From: Mesorhizobium sophorae
GTDB lineage: Bacteria; Pseudomonadota; Alphaproteobacteria; Rhizobiales; Rhizobiaceae
DNA length: 64,000 nt
Direction: 5' to 3'
Assembly (NCBI RefSeq): GCF_002270415.1
Contig: NZ_NNRI01000024.1
Coordinates: 62,001-126,000, forward strand
Positions 1 through 7,966 of this stretch are shown here, one piece after another. The notes below the pieces were generated by a model. That model searched no databases, had not been told where the DNA came from, and saw only the letters and a list, made by a program, of their open reading frames with translations. Every line of letters begins with the position of its first letter. Position 1 is the first letter of the stretch. Made by a program: the position numbers and the translations under genes.

Positions 1-244
1 GTCCAGCGGGCCAAACCTGTGATGCGGACCAAACCTGTGATATGATCGGCTCCGCGCTGGGCCATGACCGGAACTCGAAAACGGAAAACTGTCCCTGATC
101 GCCATGGTTTGTTAATCGGGTGCCCGGATTGTGAATTCGAGGCGGATTGAAGCGCGACCCCAAAAAGGCCATGCTTTGCCCGGAAAGATCGAGTCTACGC
201 CAATCCCGCTGACGCGGAGATGGCGCCTGGCTGAAAGGGATACG
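1..244. other. Upstream non-coding region with a 13-bp direct repeat
   Basis: No convincing gene is seen. The sequence CCAAACCTGTGAT occurs twice, at 11-23 and 29-41, 18 bp apart, which is a spacing that could suit a regulator binding tandem sites. The region lies before the TPR gene and may carry its promoter and that of a divergent gene outside the window; both points are inference. Confidence 0.35.
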
Positions 245-2020
245 ATGCAGCAAGGACGTGCGCGCTGGCTGACAAGGCTGGCAATTGTGACAGGCATGGC
301 GATCTCGGCTTTGCCGGCCTATGCCAAGCAAACCGCCGAACCGGTCAAGATCACGTCGTTCTCGGGTGCCTATCTGGCCGCCCGGATCGCCGAAGGCGAC
401 AACGACCTCGACAGCGCCATCGCCTATTACAAGCAGGCATTGGCCTTCAATCCGAGCGACACCGGACTGCAGCAGAGCCTGATGCTGTCGCTGATCGCTC
501 AAGGGCGCTTCGACGAATCCCTGGTCTATGCCGACAAGCTCAAGGAAGTTCCCGATGTCGAGCGCTTCTCGCGCCTGGCGCTGGCGGTCGATTCCTTCCA
601 CAAGAAGGATTTCGCCAAAGCACAGTACTGGCTCAAGCTGTCGCTGGAATCCGATCTCGACCGGCTGATCTCCGGCGTCATGTCCGGCTGGGCCCAACAA
701 GGCGCCGGCCAAGCCAGCGATGCGATGGCTTCCATCGACAAACTGCAGGGGCCGGACTGGTTCGGCCTGTTCAAGTCCTTCCATCGCGCGCTGATCGCCG
801 ACGCGTCGGGCATGCCCGAAAAGGCCGAGGCGATCTACGCCGCGACGATGCAGGATACGGCCGCCGGTGGTGCGGCTCCCGAAACCTGGATGCGCAACGC
901 CCAGGCCTACGCGTCGTTCCTGGCCCGCAAGGGCGACAAGGACAAGGCACTGTCGGTGCTCGACCAGGCCGAGGCGTTTGCGCCGGGCAAGCTGGAAATC
1001 GTCGCCTTGCGCGACAAGATCAGCAAGGGTGACAAGGTTGCGCCGTTCGCTGCCGGCCCGTCGGACGGCGCGTCGGAGATCCTGCTTAATCTCGCCACGG
1101 CGCTCAATCGCGGCGGTGGCGAGCCATTCGTCCGTCTTTACCTGCAGTATGCCCTGGCCCTGAAGCCCGACAGCGACGCAGCCCTGGTGCAACTGGCGGC
1201 CGTTTCCGAGCAGTTGAAGGACGGCGAGGGCGCCATCGCGCTCTATCGGCGCATCCCCGACTCTTCGCCGTTGAAAGAGCTTTCGGACCTGCAACTCGGC
1301 CTCAACCTTGCCGATCTCAATCGCCAGGACGAGGCGATCACCCATCTGAAGGCTTTCGTTGACGCGCATCCCAACGACATGCGCGCCTATCTGGCGCTCG
1401 GCGGCGTCTATTCGTCGAAGGATGATTTCCGCTCGGCGGCCAATCTCTACGACAAGGCAGTCACGGTGCTGAAGACGCCGACTGCCGCCAACTGGAACAT
1501 CTTCTACCAACGCGGCATCGCCTATGAACGGCTGAAGGAATGGCCCAAGGCCGAACCGAGCTTCCGCAAGGCGCTGGAACTGTTCCCCGACCAGCCGCAG
1601 GTGCTGAACTATCTCGGCTATTCCTGGGTCGACATGAATACGAACCTCAAGGAAGGCCTGGCGATGATCCAGAAGGCCGTAGATCTCAGGCCGAGCGACG
1701 GCTACATCGTCGATTCCCTGGGCTGGGCCTATTTCCGCCTCGGCCGGTTCGATGACGCGGTGCGCGAGATGGAACGCGCGGTGTCGCTGAAGCCGGAAGA
1801 TCCGGTTCTCAACGATCATCTCGGCGACGCCTACTGGCGTGTTGGCCGCAAGCTGGAAGCCACCTTTCAGTGGAACCAGGCGCGCGACCTGAAGCCGGAC
1901 CCCGATGTGCTGGCCACATTGCAGCAGAAGCTGATGAAGGGCCTGCCGCCCATCGAATCCAACACCGCGCAGGAAACCCCGAAGGTCAAGCCCGAGCCGG
2001 TGCCAGCCCCGAAGGGGTGA
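245..2020 (+). CDS. Exported tetratricopeptide-repeat (TPR) protein
   Basis: A 591-residue protein with an N-terminal signal sequence (basic MQQGRAR, hydrophobic stretch, then ALPAYA) followed by many TPR-like helix pairs from about residue 50 to 570, for example the NYLGYSWVDMN and DSLGWAYFRLGRFDDAVREM units near the C-terminus. The tail is Pro/Lys-rich. TPR arrays bind protein partners, so a periplasmic or envelope scaffold role is likely, but the partner is unknown. The ATG at 245 is chosen over the in-frame GTG at 131 because a GAAAGGGA Shine-Dalgarno lies just upstream and it places the signal peptide at the N-terminus. A strong terminator follows directly. Confidence 0.85.
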   Translation: MQQGRARWLTRLAIVTGMAISALPAYAKQTAEPVKITSFSGAYLAARIAEGDNDLDSAIAYYKQALAFNPSDTGLQQSLMLSLIAQGRFDESLVYADKLKEVPDVERFSRLALAVDSFHKKDFAKAQYWLKLSLESDLDRLISGVMSGWAQQGAGQASDAMASIDKLQGPDWFGLFKSFHRALIADASGMPEKAEAIYAATMQDTAAGGAAPETWMRNAQAYASFLARKGDKDKALSVLDQAEAFAPGKLEIVALRDKISKGDKVAPFAAGPSDGASEILLNLATALNRGGGEPFVRLYLQYALALKPDSDAALVQLAAVSEQLKDGEGAIALYRRIPDSSPLKELSDLQLGLNLADLNRQDEAITHLKAFVDAHPNDMRAYLALGGVYSSKDDFRSAANLYDKAVTVLKTPTAANWNIFYQRGIAYERLKEWPKAEPSFRKALELFPDQPQVLNYLGYSWVDMNTNLKEGLAMIQKAVDLRPSDGYIVDSLGWAYFRLGRFDDAVREMERAVSLKPEDPVLNDHLGDAYWRVGRKLEATFQWNQARDLKPDPDVLATLQQKLMKGLPPIESNTAQETPKVKPEPVPAPKG

Positions 2021-2039
2021 AATCGGTTTCTTGGAATGC

Positions 2040-2067
2040 AAACGGGGCTCTTTCGGAGCCCCGTTTT
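2040..2067 (+). terminator. Rho-independent terminator after the TPR gene
   Basis: AACGGGGCTC (2041-2050) pairs perfectly with GAGCCCCGTT (2056-2065) across a 5-base loop TTTCG, and a T-rich stretch (TTTTCGTTT) follows. It starts 20 bases after the TPR stop codon. Confidence 0.9.
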
Positions 2068-2124
2068 CGTTTGGACGTCCATCCGTCCAAAAACTCAACA
2101 CGTGCCAGTGCGCCGGAAACTGCC

Positions 2125-2586
2125 TCAGAACATCTTCCGGTAGACGATGAACCCGGAGCGCTCGCCGACCTTGTCATAGAGCTTCATCGCCGTGTGATTG
2201 GTCTCATGCGTCAGCCAATACACCCGCCCCGAACCGTCGGCCTGGGCACGCTCGTAGACGCCCTCTATCAGGGCCCGGCCGATGCCTTTGCCGCGCGAGG
2301 CCTCTGTGGTGAAAAGGTCCTGCAGGTAGCAATTCGGCGAGATCGCCGTGGTGCTGCGGTGAAAGAGGTAATGCACGAGGCCGAAAAGCTGTCCCTCGCT
2401 CTCGGCAACCAGCGCATGCATCGGCTCATAGGCATCGAAGAAGCGCGACCATGTCATCGCGGTGATCTCGCTTGCCAGCGCCGTCTCGCCCGAGCGGCCG
2501 TAAAATGCATTGTAACCGTCCCACAGCGGCAGCCATTGGTCGAAATCCTGCCGGGCGATGGGACGGATGATCGTGGAACTGGGCAT
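2125..2586 (-). CDS. GNAT-family N-acetyltransferase
   Basis: A 153-residue single-domain protein with the GNAT acetyl-CoA signature around EASRGKGIGRALIEGVYERA (the R-G-x-G-I-G/A pyrophosphate loop) and a C-terminal strand and helix including THETNHTAMKLYDKVGERSGF, typical of GNATs acting on small molecules or protein N-termini. The start is the ATG at 2586 giving MPSSTIIRPIARQDF, since GNAT domains normally open with this IIRPIA-type strand; the upstream in-frame extension to 2682 looks non-coding. The acceptor substrate cannot be told. It is divergent from glyQ and convergent with the TPR gene. Confidence 0.85.
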   Translation of the reverse strand: MPSSTIIRPIARQDFDQWLPLWDGYNAFYGRSGETALASEITAMTWSRFFDAYEPMHALVAESEGQLFGLVHYLFHRSTTAISPNCYLQDLFTTEASRGKGIGRALIEGVYERAQADGSGRVYWLTHETNHTAMKLYDKVGERSGFIVYRKMF

Positions 2587-2782
2587 GATTGAACCTGTTG
2601 TCCTGACACTTTGCGGCACGAGCAGACCGCAGCCGCCCATGCCCGGCAATGGGCCAGTCGCTCGCAAAGCTTTCAACATCATCGGCGGGCTCGCTAGGTC
2701 CGCACCGGCGCGCCTTGCTTGACGCTACGCCGCCGTGTCTCTAGGACGTGCCGGCAAGCTAGCCTTTGCTGCCGAGGCCCCC

Positions 2783-3742
2783 GTGACGATTGAAATCCCG
2801 ACGATTGAAATCCCCGCCCATATGCATCCCAGCCGCTCGTTCCAGGGGCTGATCCTGACCTTGCACAATTACTGGGCGAACTATGGTTGCGTCATCCTGC
2901 AGCCCTACGACATGGAGGTCGGCGCCGGCACCTTTCATCCGGCGACGACGCTGCGCGCGCTCGGGCCAAAACGCTGGAACGCCGCCTATGTCCAGCCGTC
3001 GCGCCGCCCCAAGGATGGCCGCTATGGCGAGAACCCGAACCGGCTGCAGCATTATTACCAGTACCAGGTGATCCTGAAGCCGAATCCGCCGAACCTGCAG
3101 GAGCTTTATCTCGGCTCGCTGGCGGCGATCGGCGTCGATCCGCTGCTGCATGACATCCGCTTCGTCGAGGACGACTGGGAAAGCCCGACGCTGGGCGCCT
3201 GGGGGCTGGGCTGGGAGTGCTGGTGCGACGGCATGGAAGTGTCGCAGTTCACCTATTTCCAGCAAGTCTGCGGCATTGAGTGCGCCCCAGTGGCGGGCGA
3301 ACTGACCTATGGGCTGGAGCGTTTGGCCATGTATGTGCAGGGCGTCGACAATGTCTACGACCTCAACTTCAACGGCCGCGAAGGGGCCGACAAGGTCACC
3401 TACGGCGATGTCTTCCTGCAGGCCGAGCAGGAATATTCGCGCCACAATTTCGAATACGCCAACACGGCGATGCTGCTGCGCCATTTCGAGGACGCCGAGG
3501 CCGAATGCAAGGCGCTGCTCGATGCCGGTGCACCGGCGTCGAACGACAATCTGCCGATGCACCGCATGGTTTTCCCGGCCTACGACCAGTGCATCAAGGC
3601 CAGCCATGTCTTCAACCTGCTCGACGCGCGTGGCGTGATTTCGGTCACGGAACGGCAGAGCTACATCTTGCGGGTGCGCAATCTGGCGAAGGCCTGCGGC
3701 GAGGCGTTTTTGAAGACGCAGGCCGGCGGACTGGCGGCCTGA
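2783..3742 (+). CDS. glyQ: Glycyl-tRNA synthetase alpha subunit
   Basis: This is the catalytic subunit of the bacterial alpha2beta2 glycyl-tRNA synthetase, which charges tRNA-Gly in the cytoplasm. The body (SFQGLILTLHNYW, QPYDMEVGAGTFHP, YVQPSRRPKDGRYGENPNR, WGLGWECWCDGMEVSQFTYF, ISVTERQSYILRVR) follows the E. coli GlyQ sequence closely from end to end, at the family length of about 300. The start is uncertain: GTG at 2783 has GAGG a few bases upstream (319 aa), and ATG at 2822 (306 aa, MHPSRSFQGL) matches the family N-terminus better but has a weak ribosome site. glyS lies 373 bp downstream on the same strand. Confidence 0.95.
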   Translation: MTIEIPTIEIPAHMHPSRSFQGLILTLHNYWANYGCVILQPYDMEVGAGTFHPATTLRALGPKRWNAAYVQPSRRPKDGRYGENPNRLQHYYQYQVILKPNPPNLQELYLGSLAAIGVDPLLHDIRFVEDDWESPTLGAWGLGWECWCDGMEVSQFTYFQQVCGIECAPVAGELTYGLERLAMYVQGVDNVYDLNFNGREGADKVTYGDVFLQAEQEYSRHNFEYANTAMLLRHFEDAEAECKALLDAGAPASNDNLPMHRMVFPAYDQCIKASHVFNLLDARGVISVTERQSYILRVRNLAKACGEAFLKTQAGGLAA

Positions 3743-3744
3743 GT

Positions 3745-3921
3745 TCAGGCACGCTTCATCACCTTGAGGCAAGCGTTGATCGGCAACACGTTCTGACCAG
3801 TGGCACCGTCGATCGTGCGCAGTGCCTGCCGTACACCCGGCATCGAGAAGGCACCGTGAGCCTGCGCGGTGAAGCAGGCGGTGAGTGCTACAATCTGCAG
3901 AAGTCTGGATGCCGTTTTCAT
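3745..3921 (-). CDS. Small predicted secreted protein between glyQ and glyS
   Basis: A 58-codon frame on the minus strand, read directly from the sequence, begins MKTASRLLQIVALTACFTAQAH and ends with LPINACLKVMKRA. The first 24 residues form a textbook signal peptide (KR-type n-region, hydrophobic core, AQA cleavage context). The mature part would be about 34 residues with one cysteine. The frame fills most of the 373-bp gap between the two glycyl-tRNA synthetase genes and ends two bases short of the glyQ stop codon, on the opposite strand. The ribosome site is weak (AGGTAGGGA is about 20 bases upstream). No family is recognised; the coding call rests mainly on the signal peptide. Confidence 0.5.
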   Translation of the reverse strand: MKTASRLLQIVALTACFTAQAHGAFSMPGVRQALRTIDGATGQNVLPINACLKVMKRA

Positions 3922-4115
3922 GGTCGTTCAGCCAATAGTTCCCTACCTGAGCGTGGGTCGCTTCAGCGCTGCGTTCGGTTCATGGAAATCTTTGATCCAA
4001 GGACGGGCGGGGTCGCCTCGTCCCGACAGGGCGGCCAAAATTTCCGGAAAGGGTGACAGCGGCCAGCCGAGTTGCTATGCCCCGCGCGGACCATCTTGCC
4101 GCGTGAGCCTCATCC

Positions 4116-6236
4116 ATGCCTGACCTGCTTCTCGAACTTCGCTCAGAGGAAATCCCCGCGCGCATGCAGCGCAAGGCAGCGGGTGATCTCAGGAAGATGC
4201 TGACCGATGGTCTGGTCGAGGCGGGCCTGACCTATGAGGCGGCGCGCGAGTACTGGACCCCGCGGCGTCTGGCGGTCGATATCAGGGGCCTGACCGCGCG
4301 CTCGAAGGATATAAGCGAGGAGATCAAGGGACCGTCTACGACGGCGCCCGAACAGGCGGTGCAAGGTTTCCTGCGCAAGGCCGGGCTTTCGTCGATCGCC
4401 GAGGCGCATGTCCATTCCGGTCCTAAGAAAGGCGATTTCTACGTCGCCCACATCTCGAAGCCGGGCAGGGCATCGGAAGAGATCATCGCCGAGCTGGTGC
4501 CGGGCATCATCCGCGGCTTCCCTTGGCCGAAATCGATGCGCTGGGGGCCGGCCTCGGCCAAGCCCGGTTCGCTGCGCTGGGTGCGCCCGCTGCAATCGAT
4601 CCTGTGCACCTTCGGCCCGGAGACCGAGGAACCGGTGGTGGTCGATTTCGAGATCGACGGCATCCGCTCGGGCAACATCACCTATGGCCACCGCTTCCAC
4701 GCGCCTGGCGCCATTACGGTGCGCCGCTTCGACGACTATGTCCCAAAGCTGGAGGCGGCCAAGGTCGTGCTCGACGCCGACCGGCGCAAGGAGATCATCC
4801 TTGCCGACGCACGCAATCTCGCCTTCGCCAACGGGCTCGATCTTGTCGAGGACGAAGGGCTGCTGGAGGAAGTCTCCGGGCTGGTCGAATGGCCGGTCGT
4901 GCTGATGGGCGAGTTCGAGGAGGCTTTCCTGGCCATTCCGGCCGAAGTGGTCCGGTTGACCATCCGCGCCAACCAGAAATGCTTTGTCACGCGGCCGCAG
5001 GGTGCTGCCGAGGGTCTTTCCAATCGCTTCGTCCTGACCGCCAACATCGAGGCCAAGGATGGCGGCAAGGAGATCGCCCACGGCAACGGCAAGGTGGTGC
5101 GCGCCCGCCTGTCCGACGCGCTCTATTTCTGGACGACCGACCAGGGCGATTTGCCGGACCTCCATCAGCTCGCGGCATCGGCGGAAAAATTCGGGCTCGA
5201 TCTCAAGAAGCCGCTCGACCAGCGCATGGCGCGCCTCGACCATCTCGGCGTTACCTTCCACGCAAAGCTCGGCACGCAAGGTGAGCGGGTGGAGCGGATT
5301 GCCCGGCTTGCCGAGGAATTGGCGCCGATCGTCGGCGCCGATCCTGTGCTGGCGCGCCGAGCCGCTGTCCTGGCGAAGGCCGATCTCACCACCGAAGTCG
5401 TCGGCGAATTTCCCGAACTGCAAGGCGCCATGGGCCGCAAATACGCGCTGCTGCAGGGCGAGCATGCTTCGGTCGCCGCGGCGGCGGAAGAGCACTACAA
5501 GCCGCAGGGCCCTTCCGACCGAGTGCCGGCCGATCCGGTTTCGGTCGCTGTCGCGCTTGCCGACAAGCTCGACACGCTGGTCGGCTTCTGGGCTATCGAC
5601 GAAAAGCCGACGGGGTCGAAGGACCCCTATGCGTTGCGTCGGGCAGCGCTCGGGGTGGTTAGAATATTGATCGAAAATGATATTCGACTGGCGCTGGCAC
5701 CCATCGTCGGGAGGGTTTCCGACCTCCTCGGATTCTTCCACGACCGTCTGAAGGTCTACCTCCGCGACCAGGGTGCGCGGCATGATCTGATCGATGCCGT
5801 CATCACACCGCAGTCCGACGACTTGCTGCAGATCGTGCGCCGTGTCGAGGCGCTTGGTTCTTTCCTCGACACCGAGGACGGCAGGAATCTGCTCGCCGGC
5901 ACCAAGCGCGCGGCCAACATCCTGGCTGCCGAGGAGAAGAAGAAAACGGCGGTCGCCAAGGCTGTTGAGCCGGCGCTGTTTCGCGAGGATGCCGAGAAAT
6001 TGCTGTTTGCGGCGGTGAATCAGGGTGAGAAGCAAGCCGGCGAAGCGATTCAAAACGAAGACTTTTCCGGCGCGCTGCTGGCGCTTAGCGTGTTGCGCGA
6101 ACCGGTTGATTCATTCTTTGAGCATGTTCTCGTGAATGATGAGGACGAGGCCGTGCGCGCCAACCGCCTGGCGCTCCTCGCCCGCATCCGGGCGGCCACC
6201 GGTCAGGTCGCGGACTTCTCGAAGATCGCTGGTTGA
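4116..6236 (+). CDS. glyS: Glycyl-tRNA synthetase beta subunit
   Basis: A 706-residue partner of GlyQ, needed for tRNA-Gly recognition and binding. It opens with the family signature PDLLLELRSEEIPARMQRKA and contains RFVLTANIEAKDGGKEIAHGNGKVVRARLSDALYFW in the core, then an HD-like region (RAAVLAKADLTTEVVGEFPELQGAMG) and a C-terminal DALR-type anticodon-binding region (ENDIRLAL... to DFSKIAG). Length agrees with other GlyS proteins (about 690). The ATG at 4116 is the first codon of the conserved N-terminus. A small acidic-protein gene follows 105 bp downstream. Confidence 0.97.
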   Translation: MPDLLLELRSEEIPARMQRKAAGDLRKMLTDGLVEAGLTYEAAREYWTPRRLAVDIRGLTARSKDISEEIKGPSTTAPEQAVQGFLRKAGLSSIAEAHVHSGPKKGDFYVAHISKPGRASEEIIAELVPGIIRGFPWPKSMRWGPASAKPGSLRWVRPLQSILCTFGPETEEPVVVDFEIDGIRSGNITYGHRFHAPGAITVRRFDDYVPKLEAAKVVLDADRRKEIILADARNLAFANGLDLVEDEGLLEEVSGLVEWPVVLMGEFEEAFLAIPAEVVRLTIRANQKCFVTRPQGAAEGLSNRFVLTANIEAKDGGKEIAHGNGKVVRARLSDALYFWTTDQGDLPDLHQLAASAEKFGLDLKKPLDQRMARLDHLGVTFHAKLGTQGERVERIARLAEELAPIVGADPVLARRAAVLAKADLTTEVVGEFPELQGAMGRKYALLQGEHASVAAAAEEHYKPQGPSDRVPADPVSVAVALADKLDTLVGFWAIDEKPTGSKDPYALRRAALGVVRILIENDIRLALAPIVGRVSDLLGFFHDRLKVYLRDQGARHDLIDAVITPQSDDLLQIVRRVEALGSFLDTEDGRNLLAGTKRAANILAAEEKKKTAVAKAVEPALFREDAEKLLFAAVNQGEKQAGEAIQNEDFSGALLALSVLREPVDSFFEHVLVNDEDEAVRANRLALLARIRAATGQVADFSKIAG

Positions 6237-6341
6237 GGCCTGAAAAATTCTGAAGATGGGTCCTTCGAGCCGGCTTACAGTCATATGACGATGACCTCTC
6301 CGTGGCAAAAGGGACATGTTCCCCAACCCACGGAGGCTTCC

Positions 6342-6686
6342 ATGAATTCCGATCACGAAATCGAAGTGACAGAAGAAACCCCGGCTCCCGCCGAGGCGCT
6401 TGAATCCGCTTCCGAAACCGCCCTCGATCACGCTGCCGCCGTCACGGTCGAAGCGGCCGATCTGTCGGATGATGACGAAGACGGCGACGATGAAGAAGAG
6501 TCTGACAAAGACGACGCCGAAGCCGCCACGCTCTCGGATGACGACGAAGATGAAGAAGACGATGAAGACGAGGACGAAGACGACGCCGATGACAGCGTGA
6601 AGGCTGAAGGCGACGACGAGAAATCCAAAGAAGAAGAATCCGAAGACGACGAGTCCGAAGAAGACGACAAGGAAGAAGCTGCCTGA
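6342..6686 (+). CDS. Small highly acidic low-complexity protein
   Basis: A 114-residue protein with a short ordinary N-terminus (MNSDHEIEVTEETPAPAEAL) and a second half made almost only of Asp and Glu with scattered Ser, Lys and Ala. The ATG at 6342 is preceded by CGGAGG (6331-6336) at good spacing, and a strong terminator follows the stop, so it looks like a real expressed gene. Such proteins are expected to be disordered and strongly anionic; possible roles are cation buffering, chaperoning of basic proteins or nucleic-acid mimicry, none of which the sequence decides. The GA-rich codon run (GAC/GAA/GAT) makes the DNA itself purine-rich and prone to slippage. Confidence 0.75.
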   Translation: MNSDHEIEVTEETPAPAEALESASETALDHAAAVTVEAADLSDDDEDGDDEEESDKDDAEAATLSDDDEDEEDDEDEDEDDADDSVKAEGDDEKSKEEESEDDESEEDDKEEAA

Positions 6687-6717
6687 TTTTAGGCTGCCGA
6701 TCTATCGATTGATGACA

Positions 6718-6743
6718 GGGCGGCGCTGACGCGCCGCCCTTTT
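6718..6743 (+). terminator. Rho-independent terminator after the acidic-protein gene
   Basis: A perfect 9-bp stem GGGCGGCGC (6718-6726) and GCGCCGCCC (6731-6739) with loop TGAC is followed by TTTT. It sits between this gene and the convergent gene at 6763. Confidence 0.92.
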
Positions 6744-6762
6744 CTGTCAGATGCTAGCCTTC

Positions 6763-7152
6763 TCAGTCTTCCAGAATGCTGACGCGCACGCTGTTTTCGT
6801 AGACGTCGACCTGGATCAGCGGCTCGCCATTGACGATGGCGCGCTTGGTCGAGGAGCTCATCGCGCCGGAACGCTCCAGCATGCGCTGCAAATCGGCGCG
6901 CTGGTCGTTGGTCCTGAACCAGCCATCACCCTCGTCATCGCGGTCGCGACGGTGGAATTTGTGCCAGTTGGCGCGGTCCTGCCGTACCATCTGCGCCGCA
7001 GTCTCCAGTGCATAGCCGTCACTCGCCTGATGATCCCGATCGGAAATGCGCGCGACATAGGATCCCAGCATGTCATCGGCATGAGCCGCGCCGGCGCCAA
7101 GCAACGACGCCAGCAGAAGCCCGGCCGCAGTGATGGTTTTGAATTTGCTCAT
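6763..7152 (-). CDS. Small exported protein of unknown function
   Basis: A 129-residue protein beginning with a clear signal peptide (MSKFKTITAAGLLLASLLGAGAAHA, cleavage after AHA). The mature part is charged, with WHKFHRRDRDDEGDGWFRTNDQRADLQRML in the middle and a short beta-like C-terminus (GEPLIQVDVYENSVRVSILED). No domain is recognised. It is probably periplasmic. It lies 102 bp downstream of another exported-protein gene on the same strand, and the two may be co-transcribed. Confidence 0.75.
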   Translation of the reverse strand: MSKFKTITAAGLLLASLLGAGAAHADDMLGSYVARISDRDHQASDGYALETAAQMVRQDRANWHKFHRRDRDDEGDGWFRTNDQRADLQRMLERSGAMSSSTKRAIVNGEPLIQVDVYENSVRVSILED

Positions 7153-7254
7153 GATCAGCCCCCCTTAGTGGCACCCGGCGGCGAAGAACCGGGACGGGTT
7201 TGCCTGCCAATGGTGCGCTGGGCGCCAGACCGCCGTCAAGTCGCTGTCCAGCCT

Positions 7255-7782
7255 CTAATTGGCTTTGCTGACCCCGCGAACGGGCTGGGTTGTTGCTCGT
7301 GCGGGTGCTTTCGGCGGCGAGGCCGAGTTTGTCCCGGCGTCTCCCGCAGGAGCGTCGGAGGCTGTAGCCGTTGCCGGCGCAGTACCTGTCGCCGGTGCGG
7401 TACCCGTCGCCGGTGCGGTGCCCGTCTCTGGTGCCGCGGCTTTCGCCGAGGCGGCGCTTGGCGCCGGCGCCGAGAAGGCGGGACCAACGACGCCGCCGCG
7501 AATGACCATCGGGTTCTGCTCAAAGCCGTGCTTGGCCTCGGGCTTGTCCGTGATCGCCGACACTTTTTCATAGGTGACGTCGGGCTGCGCTTCGCCGAGC
7601 CCCATCACCGATTGCACATTGCTGGCCTTGGCGGTTTCGGCGGTCTTCAGCGGTTTGGCGACATCGAGCTTGATGATGGATGGCGTCGAGGAGGGCACGC
7701 CGGGGAAAACCAGCGACGAGGCCTGTGCCCCGCCGGCCGTCACCACAACGACAATACCCAGCAGCATGCGCACAGACACCAT
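7255..7782 (-). CDS. Exported Ala/Pro/Thr-rich protein with tandem repeats
   Basis: A 175-residue protein with an N-terminal signal sequence (MVSVRMLLGIVVVVTAGGAQA) and a mature region that becomes Ala/Pro/Thr-rich. Residues about 115-140 repeat TGTAPA, encoded by four 18-bp tandem units at 7364-7435. The composition suggests a flexible linker or cell-wall-spanning segment. No known family is recognised. ATG at 7782 is supported by the signal peptide. Confidence 0.7.
   Translation of the reverse strand: MVSVRMLLGIVVVVTAGGAQASSLVFPGVPSSTPSIIKLDVAKPLKTAETAKASNVQSVMGLGEAQPDVTYEKVSAITDKPEAKHGFEQNPMVIRGGVVGPAFSAPAPSAASAKAAAPETGTAPATGTAPATGTAPATATASDAPAGDAGTNSASPPKAPARATTQPVRGVSKAN
7364..7435. repeat. 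Four tandem 18-bp units inside the Ala/Pro-rich gene
   Basis: Units start at 7364, 7382, 7400 and 7418. The two inner units (GTACCTGTCGCCGGTGCG and GTACCCGTCGCCGGTGCG) differ at one base; the outer two are more diverged. 18 bp keeps the reading frame, so copy-number change would lengthen or shorten the TGTAPA tract without a frameshift. Confidence 0.9.
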
Positions 7783-7966
7783 GATCGCTCCCCTTTGCCC
7801 AGAAGCCGCACAGTAGCGGGCCGGAATTGATGCCGGCTTTCGCGTGAACGTAGCATTTTAGCTATTGATAAATCGCCAATACCCAGATTGCCCGACAGCG
7901 ACTTGTCGCAACAGCCGACTTGCCCAACAGCCGCCATCGTACTACGCAGCCGGCATCTGCGAGGTG

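Noticed and set aside
4143..6053. 636-codon open frame on the minus strand across glyS
   Set aside because: It is antisense to a fully conserved gene, has no recognised domain, and is Arg/Gly/Asp-rich as expected for GC-rich antisense frames.
6751..7830. 359-codon open frame on the plus strand over the two small exported-protein genes
   Set aside because: The minus-strand frames have signal peptides and sensible composition, while the plus frame is Arg/Gly/Cys-rich without domains.
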